A stretch of DNA of 64,000 nucleotides from Mesorhizobium sp. M2D.F.Ca.ET.226.01.1.1. GTDB lineage: Bacteria > Pseudomonadota > Alphaproteobacteria > Rhizobiales > Rhizobiaceae. Below the pieces are notes generated by a model. That model was not told the DNA's origin and did not search any database. It worked only from the letters and a program-made list of their open reading frames with translations. The stretch spans positions 564,956-628,955 of the forward strand of contig NZ_RZOY02000001.1 of the NCBI RefSeq assembly GCF_004022705.2. Direction: 5' to 3'. Made by a program: the position numbers and the translations under genes. This document shows positions 1-8,846 of the stretch, piece after piece (positions within the stretch are counted from its first letter, which is position 1; every line of letters begins with the position of its first letter).

Positions 1-2
1 AG

Positions 3-89
3 GTTTCCTATTCCCTGCCGTCGGGAGCGACCGTCAGCCTCGATGCTCCATTCAAGGGGCTCAAGACCGCGCTGTCGACCATCAAATAG
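3..89 (+). CDS. C-terminal fragment of an unidentified protein (cut by window edge)
   Basis: The frame beginning at base 3 stays open for 28 codons and ends at TAG 87-89, fourteen bases before the next start codon. The visible tail is rich in small and hydroxylated residues and ends in FKGLKTALSTIK. The pattern resembles the end of IalB-type periplasmic proteins, but the piece is far too short to assign. The close spacing suggests it may be co-transcribed with the following membrane protein. Confidence 0.45.
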   Translation, partial: VSYSLPSGATVSLDAPFKGLKTALSTIK

Positions 90-102
90 AGAGATCCGCG
101 AA

Positions 103-828
103 ATGACCCGCCAATCCATCGAGGACAGAATCCTGAACCGCCCTCAGCCTGTTCCGCTGCCGGAACAGCCGGCAAGCCCGCCGCCGGCGCGCTCATCGGC
201 CTGGCGGCTGGTGCGAAACACCGCGCTGCTCGGCGCTTTCGCCGTCCTGGTCGCAGCGGCGGTCATATCGTCGCTCCGGTTCTTTCCGGCGCTGGGCGAA
301 TTCGTCGCGGGCACCGCCTCGGCGCAATCGCAGGCGCCGGTCGCTGCCAAGCCGACCGATGTCAAGCCCGTCGCGGGAGATGCTTCGGCCGGCAGAACTC
401 CGTTTCAGACGCATGCGAGCCAGGCTGGCGTCCACACCTGCGCCAACCTCTTCGTCGCGCTCGGGCAGGCGCTGACCGCGGGATCGACCTATGCGATCCA
501 GACACAGTGGGACAGCACCTCGCCGGATGCCCATGCGGTGCAGGCCGTCGCCGGGATGAGTTACGATCTGCCGGACTACAAGACGCAAGCCGCCGGCGTC
601 GTCATTGCTTCGCCTGTCGGCCAGAGCTGCGAGGGGAGCCTCGTGCGGGTGGCTCCTTTCCAAAAATCCTGCCAGGAGGTCGCGCAGACCCTGCCGAAAG
701 GCAGCGTTCCGGCGGACAATCTGTCGAACACCAGCCTTTTCAACCTGGCCAACAATGGCGGCCAGGCGCTGCTGGTCCCCACCGGCAACACCTGCATCGT
801 CGTCTCGGTCGCGCGCATGGGCGGATAG
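103..828 (+). CDS. Hypothetical single-pass membrane protein with periplasmic Cys-containing domain
   Basis: 241 aa. I do not recognise a family. The N-terminal 35 residues are proline-rich and probably cytoplasmic. Residues about 36-60 form one hydrophobic segment, followed by an Ala/Pro/Lys linker and a domain of about 140 residues that would lie in the periplasm. That domain has four well-spaced cysteines (in CANLF, QSCEG, KSCQE and NTCIV), consistent with two disulfides. The start ATG 103 was chosen over the in-frame ATG at 43 because 43 lies inside the upstream gene. IalB-like or SH3-like folds are possible but not shown. Confidence 0.7.
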   Translation: MTRQSIEDRILNRPQPVPLPEQPASPPPARSSAWRLVRNTALLGAFAVLVAAAVISSLRFFPALGEFVAGTASAQSQAPVAAKPTDVKPVAGDASAGRTPFQTHASQAGVHTCANLFVALGQALTAGSTYAIQTQWDSTSPDAHAVQAVAGMSYDLPDYKTQAAGVVIASPVGQSCEGSLVRVAPFQKSCQEVAQTLPKGSVPADNLSNTSLFNLANNGGQALLVPTGNTCIVVSVARMGG

Positions 829-878
829 AGGCCGGCATCGCCAAGGGTTCAAGAATGGCCACAAGCTGGAGAACGAAA

Positions 879-1355
879 ATGCTGATCAACCGTCGCCTCT
901 CACTCCCGCTGCTGGCGGCGGCACTGGCCGGGCTTACGATCGCCAGCCATGCCGCCGACCTGGTGGCGCCGCCGCCGGCCGAGACGGGCGAGGAAAAGGG
1001 CATCTGGGGCGCCATCGCCTATTCGCCGGATGACGGCCGGCACGGCTTCTTCTGGGGTGCCGACAAGCGCCAGGAGGCCGAAGACATCGCGCTCAAGTAT
1101 TGCGAGAACGCGGATGGCAAGGGCTGCAGGGTGGTCGAGGTGTTCCGCATCCAACGCCATTGGGACGATGACGACGGCACCGGCTTTCCCTATGAGCATT
1201 GTGCGGCGCTCTCGGTCGGCAAGAGCCGTGGCGCGGCCACCCCGTTCTGGGGCGCGGCATCGGCCACGACCCGCAAGGATGCGCAGGACAAGGCGACGGC
1301 GCGATGCGGCGGGGAGGGGAAGGAGTGCAAGATCCGCGAGTGGGTCTGCACCTGA
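879..1355 (+). CDS. Secreted DUF4189-like protein
   Basis: 158 aa with a signal peptide (basic start, hydrophobic stretch to about residue 20, cleavage after SHAA). The mature part has two similar halves. Each starts with a WGA(I/A)xx(S/T) turn followed by an A/K-rich helix and a Cys pair (YCENADGKGCRVV; RCGGEGKECKIREWVC). That is the pattern of the DUF4189 family of exported, disulfide-bonded proteins with no known function. GGAG at 868-871 sits 7 bases before ATG 879, favouring it over the in-frame ATG at 855. It follows the preceding gene by 50 bases in the same direction. Confidence 0.75.
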   Translation: MLINRRLSLPLLAAALAGLTIASHAADLVAPPPAETGEEKGIWGAIAYSPDDGRHGFFWGADKRQEAEDIALKYCENADGKGCRVVEVFRIQRHWDDDDGTGFPYEHCAALSVGKSRGAATPFWGAASATTRKDAQDKATARCGGEGKECKIREWVCT

Positions 1356-1386
1356 CTTCGCGACGGAATTTGGGTGGCTGAGGAGA

Positions 1387-2304
1387 TCAGCCGACCTCGA
1401 TGTTCATCTCGGCGATCAGCCGCTCGCGTCCGGCCAGCGAGTTCAGCGCCTTGTCGCCCAGCTCGCGGGCGACGAGGTTGAGCAGCGCCTCGCAAAACAC
1501 GACATAGGCGCCCATGCTGTTCGAATAGAAGCTGCTGGCATGCGGGATGAAGAAGGCATGCTCGGCTGGCGGGACGAGCGGCGAGGACCGGGAGTCGGTA
1601 ATCGCGATCACGCTCTGGCCGTTCGCCGCAGCAATGCGGCCGACCTCGGCGACGCTGCGCGTATAGGGCGCGCAGCTGGCTACGATGACGACGTCACCCG
1701 GCTCGAGCTGCGACAGCGCTTCGGCGACGCCGAGGCGCGGCGCGTCCAGAAGTGCCACGTCCGAGCGCACCATGCCCAGGCAGTAGGTGAGGAAGCTCGC
1801 CAGCGAATGGAACTGGCGAACGCCATGCACGCGCACGCGCCGCGCGCTGGCCAGCAGCGCGGTCGCGCCCTTCAGCGAGGCGGCGTCCAACTGGCCGAGG
1901 AAGCCGTCGACATTCGCTGCCGTTTCGCGCGCCAGCTGCCCGAAGACCTCGACTTCGGCGCCGCCTGCCGACGGCGTCGTCATCAGCCTTCCGGCCTGGC
2001 GGCTGTAGAAATATTGTTGGTCGTCGGCGATCGCCTTGCGGAAGACGGCCTGGAAATCGCTGAAACCCTCGAAGCCGAGACGCTTCGCCAGCCTCGTCAG
2101 GGTCGACGGATTGATCCCGAATTGATCGGCGAGCTCCGATATCGTGCGGACCGCCGATTGTTCGGGCGCCTCGACAAGCTTGGCGAAGACATCATGCGCC
2201 TTGGAGCCGAGGGAAAAGCCCGCTTCGTCGCGGCCGACCGAGAGCGCCAGCGCCCTCAGGTCCTCGATGGTGCGCGGCGGCTCCGCGACGGCTTCCTCTG
2301 GCAT
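1387..2304 (-). CDS. RpiR/MurR-family transcriptional regulator (SIS domain)
   Basis: 305 aa. Residues about 25-100 form the RpiR-type helix-turn-helix (TISELADQFGINPSTLTRLAKRLGF). Residues about 125-270 form a SIS sugar-phosphate isomerase-like effector domain (SQLEPGDVVIVASCAPYTRSV, then VIAITDSRSSPLVPPAE). It is the last gene of a minus-strand operon, nine bases after the C45 hydrolase stop. It is therefore probably a local regulator of the transporter operon. A second RpiR gene at 6601 has the same architecture and similar SIS motifs, so the two arms of this locus may be cross-regulated. The ligand cannot be read from sequence. Confidence 0.9.
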   Translation of the reverse strand: MPEEAVAEPPRTIEDLRALALSVGRDEAGFSLGSKAHDVFAKLVEAPEQSAVRTISELADQFGINPSTLTRLAKRLGFEGFSDFQAVFRKAIADDQQYFYSRQAGRLMTTPSAGGAEVEVFGQLARETAANVDGFLGQLDAASLKGATALLASARRVRVHGVRQFHSLASFLTYCLGMVRSDVALLDAPRLGVAEALSQLEPGDVVIVASCAPYTRSVAEVGRIAAANGQSVIAITDSRSSPLVPPAEHAFFIPHASSFYSNSMGAYVVFCEALLNLVARELGDKALNSLAGRERLIAEMNIEVG

Positions 2305-2313
2305 CGTTCCTGT

Positions 2314-3372
2314 TCACCCCGCGACAGGGACCAGCCTATCCCGCATGTCGAAGCGCGCTGCTTCGTGTGCCGCATCGTAGACAGCCCACTCGACCTTGTC
2401 AGCCCCGACGCGGAAGATGGCGCTGGCAAGCGTGTTCTCGACATCGCTGTCGGCCGGGTCGGTGCGGTAGATCGGCAGCTCCGGGTCGGCCGCGTCCCAC
2501 AAGATGGCGAGCGCGCGGCGTTGCGGCTCGGACTGAGGCGTCTGATCCAGCAGCGCTTCGCCGCGTCGCTGGCGCACGCCGGACGAGCCGGTGACGATCT
2601 GCGACATGCGCCCGGTGTCGGCATGGATAAGGTGGTTCGAGTGGATACGCGCCGCGTCGACGCGATCGACCGACAGCGCCTGCGCGGTGAACTCGACGCT
2701 GAGCAGCCGCGCATCGCCGGCCTGCGCCAGGGTGAGATGAAAGGCGCCGGCGCGTGTCACCGATTCGAGCAGGGCCAGCGCCGCGTCGAGGTCCGCTGCG
2801 TCGAGCACGGCGCGGGCGAGCACCATGCGCGGCACCCCGGCGCCGCCGGCAAGCGGCCTGGTGTTGTTCACAGTTTGCACCAGCCCCGAGGACGTGGCCG
2901 CGAATGTGTGGCCGGGCAGCGAGCCGGGATAGACGAAGGCGGTAAATTGATTGCCGCCTTCAGACGTCACATGGGCCAGCGCGCAATGCCCGGCGAAGTC
3001 GGGGTCGCCGTCCTCGTTGTGGCCGATCACATGCGGGGGCCCTGACAATTGCACGGTCGTGCAGCCGTCCGGAGCCATCGCCCAGATGTCGCCGCGGCAG
3101 TTCCACAGGAAGACGTCCTCGAAAGCCAATTCAAGCCCGGCGGCGAGGCCCTGCAGTTCGGCCCAGTATCGGGGGAACCGCTCCCGCACAATCGTCGCCA
3201 TGGTGCCGATGCGCGGATCGGCGCGGCGCGCGTTGAGCTCGCGCCATGCGGTGGACGTCTGGAAATGGTCGTTGAGCGCCGCTCTGCCGAAGCGCCCGAG
3301 GGCGGCTCCGACATCATAGGGCGACCCGGCGACGTCGATGAAGGAAAGCCGGCGGCCGGCATCATGCAACAT
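2314..3372 (-). CDS. C45-family Ntn hydrolase / acyl-CoA:6-aminopenicillanic acid acyltransferase-like
   Basis: 352 aa. The nucleophile region DGCTTV puts Cys at about residue 104. It is followed by the family hallmark GHNEDGDP, which fits the AAT/C45 fold, in which a precursor cleaves itself before the Cys and the new N-terminal Cys acts as nucleophile on amide bonds. No signal peptide is seen, so it is probably cytoplasmic. It overlaps the ABC ATPase gene by 11 bases and is followed by an RpiR gene. Context suggests it deacylates, or opens an amide in, the compound imported by the transporter. Members of this family are often annotated only as peptidases; the real substrate is unknown. Confidence 0.85.
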   Translation of the reverse strand: MLHDAGRRLSFIDVAGSPYDVGAALGRFGRAALNDHFQTSTAWRELNARRADPRIGTMATIVRERFPRYWAELQGLAAGLELAFEDVFLWNCRGDIWAMAPDGCTTVQLSGPPHVIGHNEDGDPDFAGHCALAHVTSEGGNQFTAFVYPGSLPGHTFAATSSGLVQTVNNTRPLAGGAGVPRMVLARAVLDAADLDAALALLESVTRAGAFHLTLAQAGDARLLSVEFTAQALSVDRVDAARIHSNHLIHADTGRMSQIVTGSSGVRQRRGEALLDQTPQSEPQRRALAILWDAADPELPIYRTDPADSDVENTLASAIFRVGADKVEWAVYDAAHEAARFDMRDRLVPVAG

Positions 3373-4090
3373 GCTGGAGAAACTCTTTCAAGCGCGGGTT
3401 TTGCGGGTTTGCAAGCAGCTCCCGCGGCTCGCCGTCGACAGCGATCTTGCCGCCTTCCATGAAGATCAGCCTGGTTCCGACCTTGCGGGCAAAGGCCATC
3501 TCATGCGTGACGACGATCATCGTCATGCCTTCCTCGGCCAGCGCCTGCATCACGCGCAGCACCTCGTGGCGCAGTTCGGGGTCGAGCGCCGAGGTCGGCT
3601 CGTCGAACAGCATCAGCTTCGGCTTGACGGCAAGCGCCCGCGCAATGGCGACACGCTGCTGCTGGCCACCGGAAAGCTCGCTAGGATAGTGATGCGCGCG
3701 TTCGGCAAGACCGACCTTGGCGAGCATCTCCAGCGCCTGCTTGCGTGCCTCCTGTCGCGTCTCGCCGCGCACGCGGCGCGGTCCGAAGGCGACGTTTTCC
3801 AGAGCCGTCATCTGCGGAAACAGGTTGAACTGCTGGAAGACCATGCCGGCTTCCTGGCGGATCAGGCGGACCTTGCGGCCGCCGGATTTGACGCTGATGC
3901 CGTCGACGACGAGGTCGCCGCCATTGATTTCCTCCAGCGCGTTGATGCAGCGCAGCAGCGTCGACTTGCCGGAGCCGGACGGGCCGATCAGCACGACCTT
4001 TTCGCCGGGCTCGATCGACAGATCCACCTGGTCGAGGATGGTGACCTGGCCGAAGCGTTTGGTGACTTTGTTGAAGGCCACGATGCTCAC
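3362..4090 (-). CDS. Polar amino acid ABC transporter, ATP-binding protein
   Basis: 242 aa, the usual length for GlnQ/HisP-type ATPases. Walker [10 protein letters not shown] is at residues 36-44, the Q-loop in [10 protein letters not shown], signature LSGGQQQR near 140, Walker B LMLFDEP near 160, and the switch His in VVTHEM. It overlaps the permease gene by four bases (ATGA) and the C45 gene by 11, so the operon is translationally coupled. It should sit on the inner face of the membrane as a dimer driving uptake through the single permease encoded next to it. Confidence 0.95.
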   Translation of the reverse strand: MSIVAFNKVTKRFGQVTILDQVDLSIEPGEKVVLIGPSGSGKSTLLRCINALEEINGGDLVVDGISVKSGGRKVRLIRQEAGMVFQQFNLFPQMTALENVAFGPRRVRGETRQEARKQALEMLAKVGLAERAHHYPSELSGGQQQRVAIARALAVKPKLMLFDEPTSALDPELRHEVLRVMQALAEEGMTMIVVTHEMAFARKVGTRLIFMEGGKIAVDGEPRELLANPQNPRLKEFLQHVA

Positions 4091-4743
4091 AGGATGCGCA
4101 TCCTCTGTTCGGTCAGCCGGAGGATGAGCGTAAGCGTGCCGGTCATGATCAGGTAGAACATTGCCACGGCCGACCAGATCTCAACGGCGCGGAAGTTGGC
4201 CGCCATGATTTCCTGGCCTTGCCGGGTGAGTTCGCCGACGCCGATGACGATGAACAGCGAGGTATCCTTCAGGCTGACGATGAACTGATTGCCCAGCGCC
4301 GGAATCATGCGGCGGAAGGCGAGCGGGCCGATGATGTAGAAAAGCACCTTCCAGAACGGCAGGCCGAGCGCCAGGCCGGCCTCGCGCAAGCCGCGATGGA
4401 CGGAAAGGAAGGCGCCGCGCACGATCTCCGCGATATAGGCGCCGGCATTGATGATGATCGCCATGATCGCGGCCGCCAGCGGGTTGATGCGGACATCCGC
4501 CAGGATTGGCAGCGCGAAATAGATGAACATCACCTGCACGATGATAGGGGTGCCGCGAATGATCTCGACATAGATCATGGCGATGGCGTTAAGCACGATG
4601 TTGCCATAAGCGCGCGCCAGCCCGGCGGCGAAGCCGATGACAAGGCCGCCGGCAAGCCCGGCGAGCGCGATCAAGACGGTGAGGCGGGCACCCTTCAGCA
4701 GCTCGGGCAGTGCCTGCCAGATGACGGACCAGTCGAAATCCAT
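4087..4743 (-). CDS. Polar amino acid ABC transporter, permease (HisM/GlnP type)
   Basis: 218 aa with about five membrane segments. The EAA loop is recognisable as [16 protein letters not shown], contacting the ATPase. The family signature near [13 protein letters not shown] is typical of the His/Glu/Gln/Arg permeases. Start: an in-frame ATG at 4752 lies directly against the AAGG Shine-Dalgarno, whereas ATG 4743 has that site nine bases upstream, so 4743 is preferred. Only one permease gene is present, so a homodimeric channel is likely. Confidence 0.93.
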   Translation of the reverse strand: MDFDWSVIWQALPELLKGARLTVLIALAGLAGGLVIGFAAGLARAYGNIVLNAIAMIYVEIIRGTPIIVQVMFIYFALPILADVRINPLAAAIMAIIINAGAYIAEIVRGAFLSVHRGLREAGLALGLPFWKVLFYIIGPLAFRRMIPALGNQFIVSLKDTSLFIVIGVGELTRQGQEIMAANFRAVEIWSAVAMFYLIMTGTLTLILRLTEQRMRIL

Positions 4744-4827
4744 GAGAGCCATCCTTCAGGGGGGGCGCGCCGACCATGCCGGCGCGCCCCAAGGTCCAAG
4801 GGGAAGATCCAGGCGGAATCCGGTGGA

Positions 4828-5580
4828 TCAGCTCTTCGGCGGCTCGGTGCCGAACCACTTCTTGTAGATGGCCTCGTAGGTGCCGTCGCCCTTCAGCTTG
4901 GCGATCGAAGCATTGACCTTGGCGACGAGTTCACTGCCCTTCGGGAAGGCGATGCCATATTGCTGCGCCATCATCTGCGGGCCGACCGTCTTCACTTTCC
5001 CTTGGCCGTTGGTCTTGATGTAATAGAGCACGTTCGGCGTATCATGCATGGCGGCGTCGGCGCGGCCGGTCGCGACCTCGAGATAGGCGTTGTCGCTGTT
5101 CGGGAACAGGCGCAGCTCCGTACCCTTGAAATGCTCCTTGGCGTAGTCGGTCGCCGACGTGCCGGTCTTCACGGCCAGCGTCTTGCCGACGAGATCGTCC
5201 GGACCTTTGATCGTGCTGTCGACCGGCACCATCAAAAGGAAGCCGCTGTCATAATATCCGTCTGAGAAGTCGATGACCTTCTTGCGCTCGTCCTTGATGG
5301 TTATGCCGGCCAGTCCGACGTCTACCTGCTTGGTCTGCAGCGCCGGGATGATGCCGTTGAAGTCCATCGGCTGTAGCGTGTAGGTCACGCCGATATCCTT
5401 GGCGATTGCCGCCCACAGGTCGATGTCGAAGCCGACATATTTGTCGCCTTCCTTGAACTCAAACGGAACGAAGGCGGTGTCGGTCGCCACGATCAGGTCG
5501 TCGGCGAAGGCCGGCTGACCGAAGGCGAGCGTTGCCGCGACGGCCGCGGCGGCGGTGAGGCTTGCGAGTGCGAACTTCAT
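4828..5580 (-). CDS. Polar amino acid ABC transporter, periplasmic substrate-binding protein
   Basis: 250 aa. There is a clear signal peptide (MKFALASL..., hydrophobic core, AFA cleavage near residue 26). The mature protein begins [20 protein letters not shown] and continues with [17 protein letters not shown], the classic start of family-3 binding proteins (GlnH/FliY-like). The Gly-Thr-Ser motif of the hinge ([13 protein letters not shown]) is present. The start at 5580 fits a GGGGA site; an upstream extension to 5625 has no signal peptide logic. It is the first gene of the minus-strand operon, and a cluster of palindromes lies just upstream (5653-5686). Confidence 0.93.
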   Translation of the reverse strand: MKFALASLTAAAAVAATLAFGQPAFADDLIVATDTAFVPFEFKEGDKYVGFDIDLWAAIAKDIGVTYTLQPMDFNGIIPALQTKQVDVGLAGITIKDERKKVIDFSDGYYDSGFLLMVPVDSTIKGPDDLVGKTLAVKTGTSATDYAKEHFKGTELRLFPNSDNAYLEVATGRADAAMHDTPNVLYYIKTNGQGKVKTVGPQMMAQQYGIAFPKGSELVAKVNASIAKLKGDGTYEAIYKKWFGTEPPKS

Positions 5581-5652
5581 TTTTTGGGTTCCCCTTTTTG
5601 TTGGATTACCCCGGAAGCGTAGCACTGTCGGTCCGGTAGCGCAAATTGAAAA

Positions 5653-5686
5653 TGCATTCTATTGTAAAATGCACTGCAAATTTGCA
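5653..5686. promoter_or_regulatory. Palindrome cluster upstream of ABC transporter operon (probable RpiR operator)
   Basis: Two inverted repeats lie side by side in an AT-rich island. TGCATT (5653-5658) pairs with AATGCA (5668-5673). TGCAAATTTGCA (5675-5686) is a perfect 12-bp palindrome. They lie about 75-105 bases upstream of the binding-protein start. The TGCAA/TTGCA half-site recurs in the other intergenic region of the locus (6535-6571), so I infer binding by one or both RpiR proteins. Confidence 0.55.
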
Positions 5687-5699
5687 AAATGCTGACGCG

Positions 5700-6521
5700 T
5701 TAGGCATTCGGGCTTCGCAACGCGTCCGCATCGGCGAGCGTGAGCCCGCAGGCTTCGATTGCCCGCCTTGTGGCCGCGACAAGGTCCTGATTTCCGGAAG
5801 CCAGCGTCCCATCGGGGAGAAAAAGATTGTTCTCGAAACCGACACGTGCATGCCCGCCAAGCAATGCGGCGGTCGTCACGCATGCCGTCTCTTGGCCGCC
5901 GAAGGCGCAGACCATCCAGTGCCTCGCGGCGGGGATGCCGGGCGCAAGGAACGGCAGCAGGTCGGCGGGGCGCGATGTCTGCCCGACAGTGTAGCGGCCG
6001 AGCACGTAGAGAACCGGCAGATTGTCGAAGGGGATCAGGCCGCGACCCGTGAGCGCCACGAGATAGCTCGCCTCCTCAGGTGTATAGAGGATGATCTGCG
6101 GCGTGACTTTTTCCACGCGCAGCGTTTCGAGAAACGAGGCGAAAGCCGCCTCATGCGTTTGGTCGGGCACGAGCTCGCGCAAGGCAAGCGAAACCGCCTC
6201 CGGCTGCGTTTCCAGAACCACGCGCATCTGCTCTTCGGGCCGATAGAGGCCCAGCGCCTCGCTGGTGATCTGGAGAACAAGCCTGTCGCCGACGCTGGCC
6301 CTGATCGCTGCGGTGGCGGCCCGGTAGACCTCGGCGTCGAGCAAATGGCGTCCGTCGCGGTCGCGGACATGGACATGGATCATGGCGGCGCCGGCATCGA
6401 GCGAGGCGGCGGCCACATCAGCCAACTCATCTGGGGTGATCGGCAGGGCGGGGTGATCGGCTTTGGTGCGCCGGCCGCCATTTGGCGCCACGGCGATCGC
6501 CACTCGATTTTGGTTCAGCAT
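5700..6521 (-). CDS. Beta-keto acid cleavage enzyme (BKACE, DUF849)
   Basis: 273 aa. The metal-binding HxH is visible in MIHVHVRDRDGRH, and the late PDGTLASGNQDLVAA segment is characteristic of the 3-keto-5-aminohexanoate cleavage (Kce)/BKACE family. These enzymes cleave a beta-keto acid with acetyl-CoA to give acetoacetate and a CoA ester, using a divalent metal, usually zinc. Of four in-frame starts, ATG 6521 has GGAG six bases upstream and begins where family homology begins; the earlier ones (6533, 6542, 6581) run through the operator. It is divergent from an RpiR gene and an aminotransferase gene that could supply its keto acid. Confidence 0.88.
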   Translation of the reverse strand: MLNQNRVAIAVAPNGGRRTKADHPALPITPDELADVAAASLDAGAAMIHVHVRDRDGRHLLDAEVYRAATAAIRASVGDRLVLQITSEALGLYRPEEQMRVVLETQPEAVSLALRELVPDQTHEAAFASFLETLRVEKVTPQIILYTPEEASYLVALTGRGLIPFDNLPVLYVLGRYTVGQTSRPADLLPFLAPGIPAARHWMVCAFGGQETACVTTAALLGGHARVGFENNLFLPDGTLASGNQDLVAATRRAIEACGLTLADADALRSPNA

Positions 6522-6534
6522 GGATTGCTCCATT

Positions 6535-6571
6535 TGTTGCATGTAGACAATTTGTGCAACATATATTGCAC
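6535..6571. promoter_or_regulatory. Divergent operator between BKACE and RpiR genes
   Basis: GTGCAA (6554-6559) and TTGCAC (6566-6571) form a perfect inverted repeat around CATATA. TGTTGCA (6535-6541) also pairs with TGCAACA (6555-6561). The three overlapping half-sites fill the 79-base gap between the two divergent genes. This position and symmetry fit autoregulation by the RpiR protein encoded at 6601 and control of the BKACE gene. Confidence 0.65.
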
Positions 6572-6600
6572 GATCATCCATTCGCGTCTATGGTCGTGGC

Positions 6601-7491
6601 ATGATCCGCGCGCCGCTCACCGATGCCATCGTCGAGGTCTTCGACAGCTTGCCTTCGCAGCTTCAGGACGCTGCCCGCTATCTTCTCGACAATCCCGAGG
6701 ATGTCGCGTTGCTGTCGATGCGCGAGCAGGCGCGCCGCGCCGGCCTGCAGCCATGGACGATGGTGCGCCTGGCCAAGCGGCTGGGCTTCGACGGCTACGA
6801 GCCGTTGCGCTCGCTTTACGCCAACGCCATGCGGCAGGGCGAGCTCGGTTTCGCCGGCAAGGCCGGCGTGCAACTGGCGCGGCAAAGCGAGGTCGGCGAT
6901 CGGGCCTTGGCCTTCGAAATGATAAAATCGCTATCCAGCCAGATCGCAAAGCTTGGCGAACCCGAACAGCTCGACACGCTTGCCGCGGCGGCCGAGCGGC
7001 TCCACGCAGCGCGCCGGATATTCTGCCTCGGACTGCGCTCCAGCCATCCGGTCGTCGCGCATTTTTCCTATGTCATGTCCTTCCTCGGCGAGAAGGCGGT
7101 AACGCTGGACGGCGCATCGGGAGCAGGCACCGACGCCGTTCGCCTCGCTACTTCGCAAGACGTCCTGTTCGTGGTCAGCGTCGCTCCCTACACCAGGCTC
7201 ACCGTCGATCTTGCCCGTCGCGCCGCTGCGGGTGGCGTGCCGGTGATCGCGCTGACCGATAGCGCCGTGTCACCGCTCGTCGGCCTCGCCGCGCTGTCGG
7301 TGCTGGTGCCGACGGAAAGCCCGTCCTTCTTCCATGTCATGGCGCCGGCCTTCGTCGTCGGCGAGATCCTCGCGGCGCTGATCGCCGGCAAGGGCGGGGA
7401 CAAGGCGCTTGCCGCCATCCGTCGCACCGAGGACCAACTCTCTCAACTCGACATCCACATCTTGCCGCCGCGCGGCCGGAGGAAATCATGA
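6601..7491 (+). CDS. RpiR/MurR-family transcriptional regulator (SIS domain)
   Basis: 296 aa. The N-terminal helix-turn-helix (DVALLSMREQARRAGLQPWTM, then RLAKRLGFDGYEPL) is followed by a SIS domain (about 120-265) with the motifs SQDVLFVVSVAPYTRLTVD and VIALTDSAVSPLV. These parallel the RpiR protein encoded at 1387, suggesting related ligands. Its stop overlaps the aminotransferase start (ATGA, 7488-7491), so the two are translationally coupled. The palindromic operator at 6535-6571 lies directly upstream. Confidence 0.9.
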   Translation: MIRAPLTDAIVEVFDSLPSQLQDAARYLLDNPEDVALLSMREQARRAGLQPWTMVRLAKRLGFDGYEPLRSLYANAMRQGELGFAGKAGVQLARQSEVGDRALAFEMIKSLSSQIAKLGEPEQLDTLAAAAERLHAARRIFCLGLRSSHPVVAHFSYVMSFLGEKAVTLDGASGAGTDAVRLATSQDVLFVVSVAPYTRLTVDLARRAAAGGVPVIALTDSAVSPLVGLAALSVLVPTESPSFFHVMAPAFVVGEILAALIAGKGGDKALAAIRRTEDQLSQLDIHILPPRGRRKS

Positions 7492-8813
7492 CCCATATCC
7501 TGCATCGCCAGATCAACTCCACGCTCCCCGTCGCCAGCGGCGGCAAGGGCGTCGAACTCTTCGACAGCAACGGGCGCGCCTATATCGACGCGTCCGGTGG
7601 AGCTGCTGTTTCCTGCCTCGGCCACGGCCATCCCGATGTCATCGCCGCCATGCACCGGCAGGCAGACACGCTGGCTTACGCCCACACCAGCTTCTTCACC
7701 AGCGATGTCGCTGAAGCGCTGGCCGACCGGCTGATCGCCGATGCGCCGGCCGGCATCAGCCACGCCTATTTCGTCTCCGGCGGCTCGGAGGCGGTTGAGG
7801 CGGCGCTCAAGATGGCGCGGCAGTATTTTGTCGAGATCGGCCAACCGCAGCGCCGCAACATCGTTGCGCGCAAGCAGAGCTATCACGGCAACACGCTCGG
7901 CGCGTTGGCGACCGGCGGCAACGAATGGCGCCGCGCCCAGTTCCGGCCGCTGTTGATCGAAACGCATCACATCGACCCATGCTTCGCCTATCGCTTCCAG
8001 GAGGCCGGCGAGAGCGACGAGGATTATGCCGCACGCGCGGCGCAGGCGCTGGAGGACAGGATCATCGAGCTCGGACCTGAGACGGTCATGGCTTTCGTTG
8101 CCGAAACGGTCGTCGGCGCGACGGCGGGCGCCGTGCCGCCGGTGGCGGATTACTTGCGCCGTGTCCGCGACATCTGCGACCGCTATTGCGTGCTCCTGAT
8201 CCTCGACGAAGTGATGTGCGGCATGGGCCGCACCGGCACGCTGCATGCCTGCGAGCAGGATGGCGTCGCACCCGACCTGATGACGATCGCCAAGGGGCTG
8301 GGCGGCGGCTATCAGCCGATTGGCGCGGTGCTGTTAAGCCAGAAAATCTTCGACGCCTTCGCCAACGGCTCAGGGCTCTTCCAGCACGGCCACACCTATA
8401 TCTGCCATCCGATGGCCTGTGCCGCCGCGCTCGCTGTCCAGGAGGTCATTGCCCGCGACCGGTTGCTCGACAATGTGAAAGCCATGGGCGCGCATCTGGT
8501 GCGCCGGCTCAGCGAGCGCTTCGGCAATCATCCTCATATCGGCGACATTCGCGGGCGCGGCCTGTTCATGGGTGTGGAGCTGGTCGAAAACCGTTCGACC
8601 AAGCAGCCCTTCGATCCGAAGCGCAAGCTGCATGCGCGCGTCAAGAAGGCCGCCATGGCGAATGGCCTTCTCGTCTACCCGATGGGCGGCACGATCGACG
8701 GAGCCAGTGGTGACCACGTGCTGCTTGCGCCGCCCTTCATCTGCGATGTCGCGGCCATCGATGCGATCGTCGAGCGTCTCGGCGAAGCGGTCGGCGAGGC
8801 ATTGCGCAGCTGA
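7488..8813 (+). CDS. Class III PLP-dependent aminotransferase
   Basis: 441 aa. Subgroup III hallmarks are the cofactor-contacting Asp in LILDEVMCGMGRTG and the Schiff-base Lys at about residue 269 in MTIAKGLGGGYQPIGA. The GGSEA motif near residue 90 and the HGHTY segment are also present. This class acts on omega- and beta-amino acids, and Mesorhizobium beta-transaminases are known class III enzymes. Here it would convert the amino substrate to a keto acid, which the adjacent BKACE could cleave. The acceptor and exact substrate are not determinable from sequence. Confidence 0.9.
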   Translation: MTHILHRQINSTLPVASGGKGVELFDSNGRAYIDASGGAAVSCLGHGHPDVIAAMHRQADTLAYAHTSFFTSDVAEALADRLIADAPAGISHAYFVSGGSEAVEAALKMARQYFVEIGQPQRRNIVARKQSYHGNTLGALATGGNEWRRAQFRPLLIETHHIDPCFAYRFQEAGESDEDYAARAAQALEDRIIELGPETVMAFVAETVVGATAGAVPPVADYLRRVRDICDRYCVLLILDEVMCGMGRTGTLHACEQDGVAPDLMTIAKGLGGGYQPIGAVLLSQKIFDAFANGSGLFQHGHTYICHPMACAAALAVQEVIARDRLLDNVKAMGAHLVRRLSERFGNHPHIGDIRGRGLFMGVELVENRSTKQPFDPKRKLHARVKKAAMANGLLVYPMGGTIDGASGDHVLLAPPFICDVAAIDAIVERLGEAVGEALRS

Positions 8814-8846
8814 GCAATCAGCAGGCCGCCTTACCGTGGCCGGCGC

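Noticed and set aside
949..3045. 698-aa plus-strand open frame
   Set aside because: It is antisense or frame-shifted to the DUF4189, RpiR and C45 genes, with Arg/Pro/Ala-rich low-complexity composition and no domains; an artefact of high GC.
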